From: an uncultured Collinsella sp.
GTDB taxonomy: Bacteria; Actinomycetota; Coriobacteriia; Coriobacteriales; Coriobacteriaceae
DNA length: 8,251 nucleotides
Assembly (NCBI GenBank): GCA_900547855.1
Contig: URIK01000083.1
Coordinates: forward strand, 1-8,251
Reading direction: 5' to 3'
Shown one piece after another: positions 1 to 5,741 of this stretch. The notes under the pieces are model-generated. The model was not told where the DNA came from, did not search any database, and saw only the letters and a list, made by a program, of their open reading frames with translations. Made by a program: the position numbers and the translations under genes. Position 1 is the first letter of the stretch. Every line of letters begins with the position of its first letter.

Positions 1-48
1 TCTACACTCGACTAGTCGTCGGCAGCGTCAGATGTGTATAAGAGACAG
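1..48 (+). other. Illumina Nextera (Tn5) adapter left on the contig end; not genomic
   Basis: Bases 30-48 read AGATGTGTATAAGAGACAG, the Tn5 mosaic end used in Nextera kits. Bases 16-29 (TCGTCGGCAGCGTC) are the Nextera Read 1 overhang. Bases 1-7 (TCTACAC) are the tail of the P5 flow-cell primer, which leaves bases 8-15 (TCGACTAG) exactly where the 8-base i5 index sits. From memory this matches the Nextera XT v2 index S513. The order P5-index-Read1-mosaic end-insert is complete and correctly oriented, so this is untrimmed library sequence and true genome begins at base 49. Apparent reading frames running into it carry well-known artefact peptides (MCIRDS on the plus strand, LLYTSDAADD on the minus strand). 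Confidence 0.98.
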
Positions 49-106
49 CGTTGTATTGGCTGAAGGAGTTCAGCACCGATTTCTTGATCATGTCGTTTAC
101 GCTCAT
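49..106 (-). CDS. Start of a probable DUF4956-family membrane protein (truncated by contig end)
   Basis: Only 19 codons are present, reading MSVNDMIKKS then VLNSFSQYN, before the frame runs into the adapter at base 48. The truncation is therefore a library artefact, not a biological break. The short amphipathic opening resembles the N-terminus of DUF4956 proteins, which as I recall are about 200-230 residue multi-pass membrane proteins often encoded beside VTC-type polyphosphate polymerase genes and CotH genes. The identification rests on this short match plus the VTC and CotH neighbours. The ATG at 106 is preceded by only a weak purine-rich stretch (AGAGAAAG), poorer than the ribosome sites elsewhere in the operon. 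A second ATG at codon 6 has no better site. The gene follows the VTC gene on the same strand after 125 bases. Confidence 0.6.
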
Positions 107-231
107 GGTTTCGCTTTCTCTTTTGCGATTGTTCGGTTATTACGTTTTCTACGATTGCCGATGTTTTCGGCTGCGCGTTTTCGTCCGTCTGTTTTCGGTC
201 TTCCGCGATACGTCCGACCGGTGCGCTCAAG
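107..231 (-). other. Intergenic spacer between the VTC gene and the DUF4956 gene
   Basis: This 125-base stretch is the only real gap in an otherwise overlapping operon. It is visibly richer in A (minus strand) than the coding regions and contains a recurring GAAAAC word. I see no stem followed by a T run that would act as a terminator, no convincing -35/-10 pair and no conserved coding frame. It could be an untranslated leader that lets the DUF4956 gene be expressed separately, but the sequence does not show this. Confidence 0.6.
144..196 (-). repeat. Four spaced copies of the word GAAAAC in the spacer
   Basis: On the minus strand GAAAAC begins at 196, 182, 168 and 149, giving spacings of 14, 14 and 19 bases. 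The first three copies sit in similar surroundings (a C before the word, with CCGAAAAC in two of them). The copies are short and the flanks are only loosely alike, so this may be compositional drift in A-rich non-coding DNA. A protein or RNA-binding site array is possible but unsupported. Confidence 0.3.
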
Positions 232-1020
232 TCACACGCTCGGCACGTTCCAGCCTTCCTGCCAGTAGTCGAAACCCCGCAGATACGAGGCTTTGTCATA
301 GCACAGCACGTATTTCGAGGCGGCCGTTATCTCCTGCGCCTTGCCTGGCAGAATGTCACGCACGATCTGCGGCAGGAATTCGGTGAATTTGACCTCCATC
401 ACCAGCTTGCCGGGCTCCAGGACCGGCAGCGCGGGCAGCGTCGCGTCAAAGATATCGAAGCTTCCCACCGCGGCACGCACGTTCATGTCAAACGTGATGC
501 GCACGGTGCCCTCATCCATCACCCACGGCTCGCGCTCGTAGTCCACGATGGTCCGCGGGCGCATCATATTGCAGATGCACTCGATGTAGAACTCGCGACA
601 GAGCGGATAAGGACTCCTCAGCAAAAAGTCGTAGTCGCCAGCCAGAATCTGCTCAAACTCGCCACGCGTGAGCGGCGCGTCCTCCTTGTAGATCCAGCTG
701 CCGTACTTCTTTTTGCGCTCGAGCTTAATCACCTTGTCGCTGCCGTTATAGATGCGCACGCGATACTTTTTGCGCATGAGAATGCCGGCGTCTTTTTCCT
801 CGTAGGCCGAGTTGCAGTAGTCGTCAAAGTACAGGCTGCGAATGGTGTAACCGCCTGCCCGCGCATGCTTGTCCAGCTTAAAAACCGGCGCCATGCGACA
901 GGCAAGCGCGGCGTGCTCGCCCTCGTTAATGAGATATTTGAGCTCGTGGCGGTAACGCTCCTGCGTGGCACGCACAGGCGGGGCCGCCAAGCGCTCAAGC
1001 AGCGCGCTAGCCCTCCTCAT
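232..1020 (-). CDS. VTC-domain (triphosphate tunnel fold) polyphosphate polymerase-like protein
   Basis: This 262-residue protein matches the VTC domain, the catalytic part of yeast Vtc4, which makes polyphosphate from ATP. The family is a tunnel of beta strands lined by basic and acidic residues, and these are visible in order: RHELKYL at 24-30, IRSLYFDD at 60-67, RKKYRVRIYN at 83-92, IKLERKKK at 98-105, YEREPW at 161-166, RITFD at 174-178, MEVKF at 208-212 and ASKYVLC at 234-240. There is no SPX domain and no membrane segment, so it should be cytosolic or held at the membrane by a partner. The ATG overlaps the end of the CotH gene by 14 bases and has a GGAGG site 6 bases upstream, implying coupled translation. 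Polyphosphate synthesis is the family expectation; another triphosphate or nucleotide substrate is possible. Confidence 0.9.
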   Translation of the reverse strand: MRRASALLERLAAPPVRATQERYRHELKYLINEGEHAALACRMAPVFKLDKHARAGGYTIRSLYFDDYCNSAYEEKDAGILMRKKYRVRIYNGSDKVIKLERKKKYGSWIYKEDAPLTRGEFEQILAGDYDFLLRSPYPLCREFYIECICNMMRPRTIVDYEREPWVMDEGTVRITFDMNVRAAVGSFDIFDATLPALPVLEPGKLVMEVKFTEFLPQIVRDILPGKAQEITAASKYVLCYDKASYLRGFDYWQEGWNVPSV

Positions 1021-2776
1021 ACGTGTCCTCCACGACCTTACCGCCGTCTTGCACGTAAAAACACTTCATGCCGTAGTGCTTGCCGTCGTCGGTCACATAG
1101 TAGTCAAACGCATCTTGCGTATAGCCGTCGGAGTTGGTGGCACGCACGCGCACAAAATACTGGCCGGTATCGGGCGCATCACAGGTCACCTCGGGAAGCA
1201 GCACGTCCTCGGCCTTAAAGACCACGTCGCTTATGGCATAGTCACGCGCAAGCTCTACGGTGTAGCGAATGTCGCGCGCCTCAAAGTCGTAGGACGCATC
1301 CCAGTTAATACGCAGCTTACCGTTATCGATCTGCGGCACGCCGATGTAGAACGGCATGGGCTTTTTAAAACTCTCGCGAAAGCTCTTGTAGTTCTCCTCG
1401 ATCTCGGAGGGAATCGCCGCGGCGATCTGCTCGTATTGGTCCTTGGTGACAGGCAGATGGTCGATATCGGGCGAAGCAAAGACCAGCGATTCAGTAACCT
1501 CGCGGTAGTGCTTGATCATCTTGCTCAGGCGTGCCTCGGTCATATACGAGCGCAGGTCCTTGACGGCACGGTCGAGATCGCTGCGGAACGATTTGCTGCG
1601 CAGCGCACGATTGAACAGAACGTTGCCCCAGTAGTTGCTTACGCCGCGCTCCCAGCTCGCGTAGTCCGAAAACCCGGTAAGAGAAAGCTCCAGCTTACGA
1701 AGCATGCCATCGTTATCCCAATCTAAAAAGTACCAGGTATTTGAGTTGAGAGGACTGTACAGATAGCAGTTACGGTTCTGCGTATCGCAGTTGCCCGTCA
1801 GAATCTGAAACGCCAGCCAATAAACCAGATTCTCGGAATCAAAGTGGGTGTCGAGCACGTCATCGATCTTTTGCGATTCGTCGTTGAGCGCATCGAGTAT
1901 CTCGATGAGCTTCGTGTGGTCCGTATCGCCCTTAATCTCGAGCATGCCTTCAAAGCTTGCCTGGTTGTAGTCGGGATCATCGGCAAGCTTAATGGTGTCC
2001 TCGTAGCGATGGAAATCAAAGCTGTTCACCTTGTACAGGTGCCCGCTCTTATCCAGGCCATGTGCCTTAAGCGCCGTCTTGTTGAGCTGCTCCACCTGCG
2101 TAAACAGGCCGTAGTCCTCAAAGGTATCGTTGGACTTTTCGGTCTGGTCGCACACCCACAGATGCACAAACTGCGTGCGCAGGCCCATCATCTGGGGAAT
2201 CCCGCGGATAAGGTCGTAGGCCATCTTGTTGCGAAAACGCATACCCTCGCCCATGTGCTTGTTGAGCGCAATCGCGCGCTGTTGGCGCCAGGTACCCTTG
2301 CCCTTTTTGAGCTCCACCTTGTAATTCTTCTGCGAGTTCATGCTCGATGTCTGACCGCGCACCTGCACGGTAGCATTGGGCGCTTCCTCGCCATAGCCAA
2401 CCTCGCCGGCAACCGGGCCGTCTTCGTCGCCCGGCTGTAGCAGGCCCATAACCTGATAGCGCGTCACGCCCATGTCGGCATAGTCATACACCGAGTACGT
2501 GTTGATCTCGGCCCAGCTGTGGTCGGTGTTCTCGGAGCTGTTGCCGCGTGAGACCGTCAAGTACATGGTCACAATGCCCGAGTCATCGTAGACCTCGTAG
2601 AGCTCGTCCTTGTCGCGCAGGTGCTTGGTACCGTCCGAGGACTCGGCCTTTTTAATCTTGTCCTGCTTTTTGACCTTTTTAGTCGAAGATTCGTCCTGAG
2701 ACGAGCAGCCCGAAAGCAACAGCGCGCCGGCAGCCGCCTCGATCAGGCAGCGGCGAGACATCAACTTATCGATCAT
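1007..2776 (-). CDS. CotH-family kinase-like surface lipoprotein with a C-terminal Fn3-like domain
   Basis: This 589-residue protein starts with a basic N-region (MSRR) and a hydrophobic stretch ending in the lipobox LSGC, with the lipidated Cys at 24. A charged linker at about 25-60 follows, so it should be anchored outside the membrane. The body matches the CotH kinase family, known from the Bacillus spore coat kinase CotH. Visible motifs are RGQTS at 140-144 with NSQKNYKVEL at 147-156, FRNKMAYDL at 181-189, YGLFTQVEQLN at 222-232, GNCDTQNRN at 328-336 (candidate catalytic Asp 331) and YFLDWDNDG at 349-357 (candidate metal-binding Asp 352 and 354). Residues about 475-562 look like one fibronectin type III-like beta domain. 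The ATG at 2776 was chosen over an upstream in-frame start at 2896 because only it gives a signal peptide and a good ribosome site. It overlaps pelG by 11 bases. Its substrate is unknown. Confidence 0.9.
   Translation of the reverse strand: MIDKLMSRRCLIEAAAGALLLSGCSSQDESSTKKVKKQDKIKKAESSDGTKHLRDKDELYEVYDDSGIVTMYLTVSRGNSSENTDHSWAEINTYSVYDYADMGVTRYQVMGLLQPGDEDGPVAGEVGYGEEAPNATVQVRGQTSSMNSQKNYKVELKKGKGTWRQQRAIALNKHMGEGMRFRNKMAYDLIRGIPQMMGLRTQFVHLWVCDQTEKSNDTFEDYGLFTQVEQLNKTALKAHGLDKSGHLYKVNSFDFHRYEDTIKLADDPDYNQASFEGMLEIKGDTDHTKLIEILDALNDESQKIDDVLDTHFDSENLVYWLAFQILTGNCDTQNRNCYLYSPLNSNTWYFLDWDNDGMLRKLELSLTGFSDYASWERGVSNYWGNVLFNRALRSKSFRSDLDRAVKDLRSYMTEARLSKMIKHYREVTESLVFASPDIDHLPVTKDQYEQIAAAIPSEIEENYKSFRESFKKPMPFYIGVPQIDNGKLRINWDASYDFEARDIRYTVELARDYAISDVVFKAEDVLLPEVTCDAPDTGQYFVRVRATNSDGYTQDAFDYYVTDDGKHYGMKCFYVQDGGKVVEDTYEEG
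1027..1031 (-). promoter_or_regulatory. Ribosome binding site (GGAGG) of the VTC gene, inside the CotH gene
   Basis: GGAGG lies 6 bases before the ATG at 1020, within the last codons of the upstream CotH reading frame. It fixes the start and shows that the two genes are translationally linked. Confidence 0.75.
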
Positions 2777-4310
2777 CAGAACCTCCCCGATGTTTTTGGT
2801 ACAGGCGAACCACCATACGTTCAAACGCACTGCGCGGTTCACCGCCCACGCGTTTGTCCTCGTAGCGCTGCTCAACACGGTCGAGCACCCGTCCAAGTTC
2901 GGTAAACCAACCCGTCTTGTCAGCAGCCACGATGGGCTGCTGGCTCAGGATACGATACGGCAAGTTGGCGGTATAGGTATCGAGCCGCAGCAGCGCCACG
3001 ATAAAAAACACCGCTGCACCCAACAAAAAGCCAAAGCCGTAAAACTGCTGCGGCAAGAGCAGAGAAACGGCAGTCGCCAGCCCGGCCACACCGGCAAACA
3101 GGCCCGAAGCCAGCACGGCTCCCTTATAGTCGGTAAAGTACAGCAAGATGAGCATCACCGTATTGCCCACGGCATACAGGCCATAGCCCACGCACAGCGT
3201 GCGAAAATACCCGTGCATCAGGTTGTTAAAGCTCAACGGTAGGGCCGACAGCACCGTGGTCTCGAGCGAAATGACCGCCGCGGTCACAAACAGCTGCTTG
3301 AGCGCACAAAAGCGCAGTTCGCTGTTAAGCGTGGAGAGCATCTCCTCCTCGGCCACCACAATGTCGCCCACCACGCCGCCGTCATTGAACAGGCTGTAGT
3401 AGTCGTGGTAGCGCGGATAGAAGTTGACCTCGACCGAGACCACAAAGTTGACGGTCGTGACCAGGATCGTCAAAAACGCAATGAGCGCCGGCACATCGTA
3501 GTAGGGCGCACCATAAAACAAGCCCTTGACCTGCACGCCAATAGGACCGGCCCAAATAATCACCAGGTGCGCAAAAAGTCCCAGATTGGTTAACAGGCCC
3601 GTGAGCGCCAGCGGCATAAACTGATCGAGCCACTGCAAAAAGGGCCAGGGGCTGCGGTCGCTCTGAGGAAAATACCGGTACAGCAGCACCACGTCCCAGG
3701 CGAGCATGACGCCGTAGCCCAGAGCAATTGACGCCAACAAGCCCTCGACCGGCGGCAGTCCCAGCGCCAGCGCGGCCAGGGCGCACAGGCACGCCACGCC
3801 AATGGCAGCCGCAAAGCTGCACAGGATGCCGCGGTAATCCTTGATGGCCGTGAGGTAGCTCATGCCGTTCCAGTTGACGATCATAATGTTGAACAGCCAC
3901 AGACATAGCAGCCCCTGCAGCAGCGTGGCGCCCGAGAACAGCAAAAAGACACCGTAGAGCACCGTGCCCGCAACGAGCATGACAGCATTGGAGCCCCAAA
4001 ACGAAGGCAGAATCTCGTCCTCGCGCTCGGCAAACAACATATCAGCCAAAAAGCGCGTGACCGGCATGGAGAAAAAGCTCGTGAGCAAAAGTGAGGCCAG
4101 CAGTGTGTAGGTCACCATGCACACCAGCAGATCCTGGTTGGCACGGCCCACACCCCACAGACCGCACAGCACCAAGATACCCACCTGGAGCAGCACGCCC
4201 AACAGCATGGGACCCGTGCACACAATGCCGGCGTAGCCATAAGCGCGCATCGTGGCAAACAGGCCCCTGCGCCTAAACAGGCGCTTGAGCTCAAAACCAA
4301 TTCCGGCCAC
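2766..4310 (-). CDS. pelG: PelG, membrane transporter of Pel exopolysaccharide
   Basis: This 514-residue polytopic membrane protein opens with MAGIGFELKRLF, the characteristic PelG N-terminus. About twelve hydrophobic segments are visible, including roughly 25-52, 62-84, 108-130, 132-146, 162-184, 187-211, 232-254, 273-293, 340-358, 372-392, 396-419 and 423-442. A charged cytosolic tail of about 70 residues follows. PelG belongs to the MOP/polysaccharide flippase-like group and in the Pel system is taken to carry the growing polymer across the cytoplasmic membrane with PelD and PelE. The loop near 294-325 is charged and rich in aromatic residues. Translation starts at GTG, 3 bases after the pelF stop, with GGGGGAG upstream. 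Its length is ordinary for the family. Its last codons encode the start of the CotH gene in another frame. Confidence 0.95.
   Translation of the reverse strand: MAGIGFELKRLFRRRGLFATMRAYGYAGIVCTGPMLLGVLLQVGILVLCGLWGVGRANQDLLVCMVTYTLLASLLLTSFFSMPVTRFLADMLFAEREDEILPSFWGSNAVMLVAGTVLYGVFLLFSGATLLQGLLCLWLFNIMIVNWNGMSYLTAIKDYRGILCSFAAAIGVACLCALAALALGLPPVEGLLASIALGYGVMLAWDVVLLYRYFPQSDRSPWPFLQWLDQFMPLALTGLLTNLGLFAHLVIIWAGPIGVQVKGLFYGAPYYDVPALIAFLTILVTTVNFVVSVEVNFYPRYHDYYSLFNDGGVVGDIVVAEEEMLSTLNSELRFCALKQLFVTAAVISLETTVLSALPLSFNNLMHGYFRTLCVGYGLYAVGNTVMLILLYFTDYKGAVLASGLFAGVAGLATAVSLLLPQQFYGFGFLLGAAVFFIVALLRLDTYTANLPYRILSQQPIVAADKTGWFTELGRVLDRVEQRYEDKRVGGEPRSAFERMVVRLYQKHRGGSDDR
2782..2788 (-). promoter_or_regulatory. 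Ribosome binding site (GGGGAGG) deciding the CotH start
   Basis: GGGGAGG sits 5 bases before the ATG at 2776 and inside the last codons of pelG. It supports the short, signal-peptide-bearing form over the 40-residue longer frame. Confidence 0.8.
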
Positions 4311-4313
4311 CGG

Positions 4314-5741
4314 CTACTCCCCCTCTCTGGGCAGGTTAAACGCACACGCCGTCTCGTCGTACAGCGCGCGATAGTTGGCGAGCATCTGCTCGTGCAAGAA
4401 GTACGTGGCAACGCGACGCTGGCCGCGCTCCCCCATCTCGATACGGCGGGCGCGGCTCACGCACATGCGCTCCATGGCATCAGCCAAGCCCTTGCGATAC
4501 ATGGGCGGCGTCACAAAACCCGCCACGCCAAAGTCGTCGCCCGGGGCGCCCTCGAGCAGCTCGCGGCAGCAGCCCACCTCGGTCGTCACGCAGGGACGGC
4601 GCGCTGCAAGCGACTCCAGCACGCTGAGCGGCTGGCCCTCGGAGATGCTCGTTAAAATGGTAAAGTCGAGCTTTTCCATGTACTCGACCACGTTAACGCG
4701 GCCGGTAAATATCAGGTCGCGCACGCCCAGGGTGTCAACCAGCGCATGGCACTCGGCGCCGTACTCTTCGTCGTCCACGCCGCCCATGATGTGCAGGCGC
4801 ACCTTGGGCAGGCGCTCATGCAGCTCAAAGAAGGCATAGATCATGGTCTTGACGTCCTTGATGGGCGCCAGGCGCACCACCGCGCCAATGTCCACCCAGC
4901 CGTCATCGGGCTTTAAGGGAATGTCCTTAAAGCGGTCGAACTGGATGCCGTTGGGGATGACCAGGCATTTGTCCGCATCGCAGCCCATATCGATCTGCGT
5001 CTTGCGGGCGTTATGGAACAAACTGGTCACGCGGAAGGCACGGCGGTAGATCTCCTCCGAAAGCAGGTAGAAAAAGCGAATCCAGCGGTCCTTAAACGAC
5101 GGCACCACCCAGTCGGCGCGAATGATCTCTTCCTCACGCTCGCGGGTATAGATGCCGTGCTCGGTCAGCAGTACCGGCGCATGGGAAACGCTCGAGCCCA
5201 GGCAGGCGAGCAGACCACCGTAGCCGGTCGAGATAGCGTGGTACACATCGGCCACCGGCACCTCGCTGCCCAGCAGGTAGAGCACTGGCAGCAGCATAGA
5301 GCGCATGGTGTGGAATGCGTCGGCAAAGGGCGTGTAGGGGTACTCGGTCAGACACACGTCGCGGAAGATGTCCATAAACGTTCGGCTCTGTAAAAACGAG
5401 AGCGGATGCACACGACGGCGCTGGAAGATATCGAACAGCACGTCCCAATCCGGATTGGAGAGCGACACCAGGCGGCGTAGCGCCTCGCGCTCGCGGTCGT
5501 TAAAACTGGCTTCGTGCTGCTCGCCCGAAAGCCGCAGGGCGTCGTCCAGGAACACCTCGTGCACCTCGACCACGTTGCCGGGCAGCTCGTAGACAAACTT
5601 GCCGCGGTCGGCAGCATGCGCGCCAATCACCCACAACACAAACTCGTGCTCTGGCATGGCCGTAATGTAGCCGTGCATCCAGGTGGATACGCCGCCGTGT
5701 ACATAGGGGTAGCAACCCTCGAGTACCAAGCAGATTCTCAT
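4314..5741 (-). CDS. pelF: PelF, cytosolic GT4-family glycosyltransferase of Pel synthesis
   Basis: This 475-residue GT-B fold enzyme is of the PelF type and links sugars from a UDP donor (GalNAc/GlcNAc in the known Pel system) into the Pel chain at the inner face of the membrane. The N-terminal domain has MRICLVLEGCYPYVHGGVSTW, shown here as two adjoining parts: MRICLVLEGC (1-10) and YPYVHGGVSTW (11-21), a PelF hallmark with its glycine-rich loop. LLTEHGIYTRERE at 191-203 carries the conserved His of the cleft. The donor side shows IPNGI at 262-266, R290 and K295 in VRLAPIKD, and the E-x7-E pair E368/E376 in SEGQPLSVLES. No membrane segment is obvious, so it probably works by docking to PelD/PelE/PelG. 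Its ATG overlaps the deacetylase stop as ATGA, with AAGGAGGG 9 bases upstream. Nothing in it looks damaged. Confidence 0.95.
   Translation of the reverse strand: MRICLVLEGCYPYVHGGVSTWMHGYITAMPEHEFVLWVIGAHAADRGKFVYELPGNVVEVHEVFLDDALRLSGEQHEASFNDREREALRRLVSLSNPDWDVLFDIFQRRRVHPLSFLQSRTFMDIFRDVCLTEYPYTPFADAFHTMRSMLLPVLYLLGSEVPVADVYHAISTGYGGLLACLGSSVSHAPVLLTEHGIYTREREEEIIRADWVVPSFKDRWIRFFYLLSEEIYRRAFRVTSLFHNARKTQIDMGCDADKCLVIPNGIQFDRFKDIPLKPDDGWVDIGAVVRLAPIKDVKTMIYAFFELHERLPKVRLHIMGGVDDEEYGAECHALVDTLGVRDLIFTGRVNVVEYMEKLDFTILTSISEGQPLSVLESLAARRPCVTTEVGCCRELLEGAPGDDFGVAGFVTPPMYRKGLADAMERMCVSRARRIEMGERGQRRVATYFLHEQMLANYRALYDETACAFNLPREGE
4317..4323 (-). promoter_or_regulatory. Ribosome binding site (GGGGGAG) for the GTG start of pelG
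   Basis: GGGGGAG abuts the pelF stop codon and lies 6 bases before the GTG at 4310. It supports the non-ATG start that yields the conserved PelG N-terminus. Confidence 0.7.

Noticed and set aside
30..48. A Tn5/IS50 transposon end, i.e. a natural mobile element
   Set aside because: The engineered 19-base mosaic end is joined to the Nextera Read 1 overhang, an index and the P5 tail, so it comes from library preparation and not from an insertion in the genome.
107..231. A possible transcription terminator after the VTC gene
   Set aside because: Short GC-rich words such as ACCGGT occur, but there is no stable stem followed by a T run, and the next gene is on the same strand.
32..268. A plus-strand frame starting MCIRDS
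   Set aside because: MCIRDS is translated Nextera mosaic end, a well-known contaminant peptide. The remainder is antisense to the spacer and the VTC gene end.
12..299. A 95-residue minus-strand frame running through the contig end
   Set aside because: Its last residues (LLYTSDAADD) are translated adapter. Its first part overlaps the true VTC gene in another frame, so it is an artefact.
965..1726. A 253-residue open frame on the plus strand
   Set aside because: It is antisense to the CotH and VTC genes, which have clear family motifs. Its composition (Val, Leu, Arg and His runs) is typical of a shadow frame.
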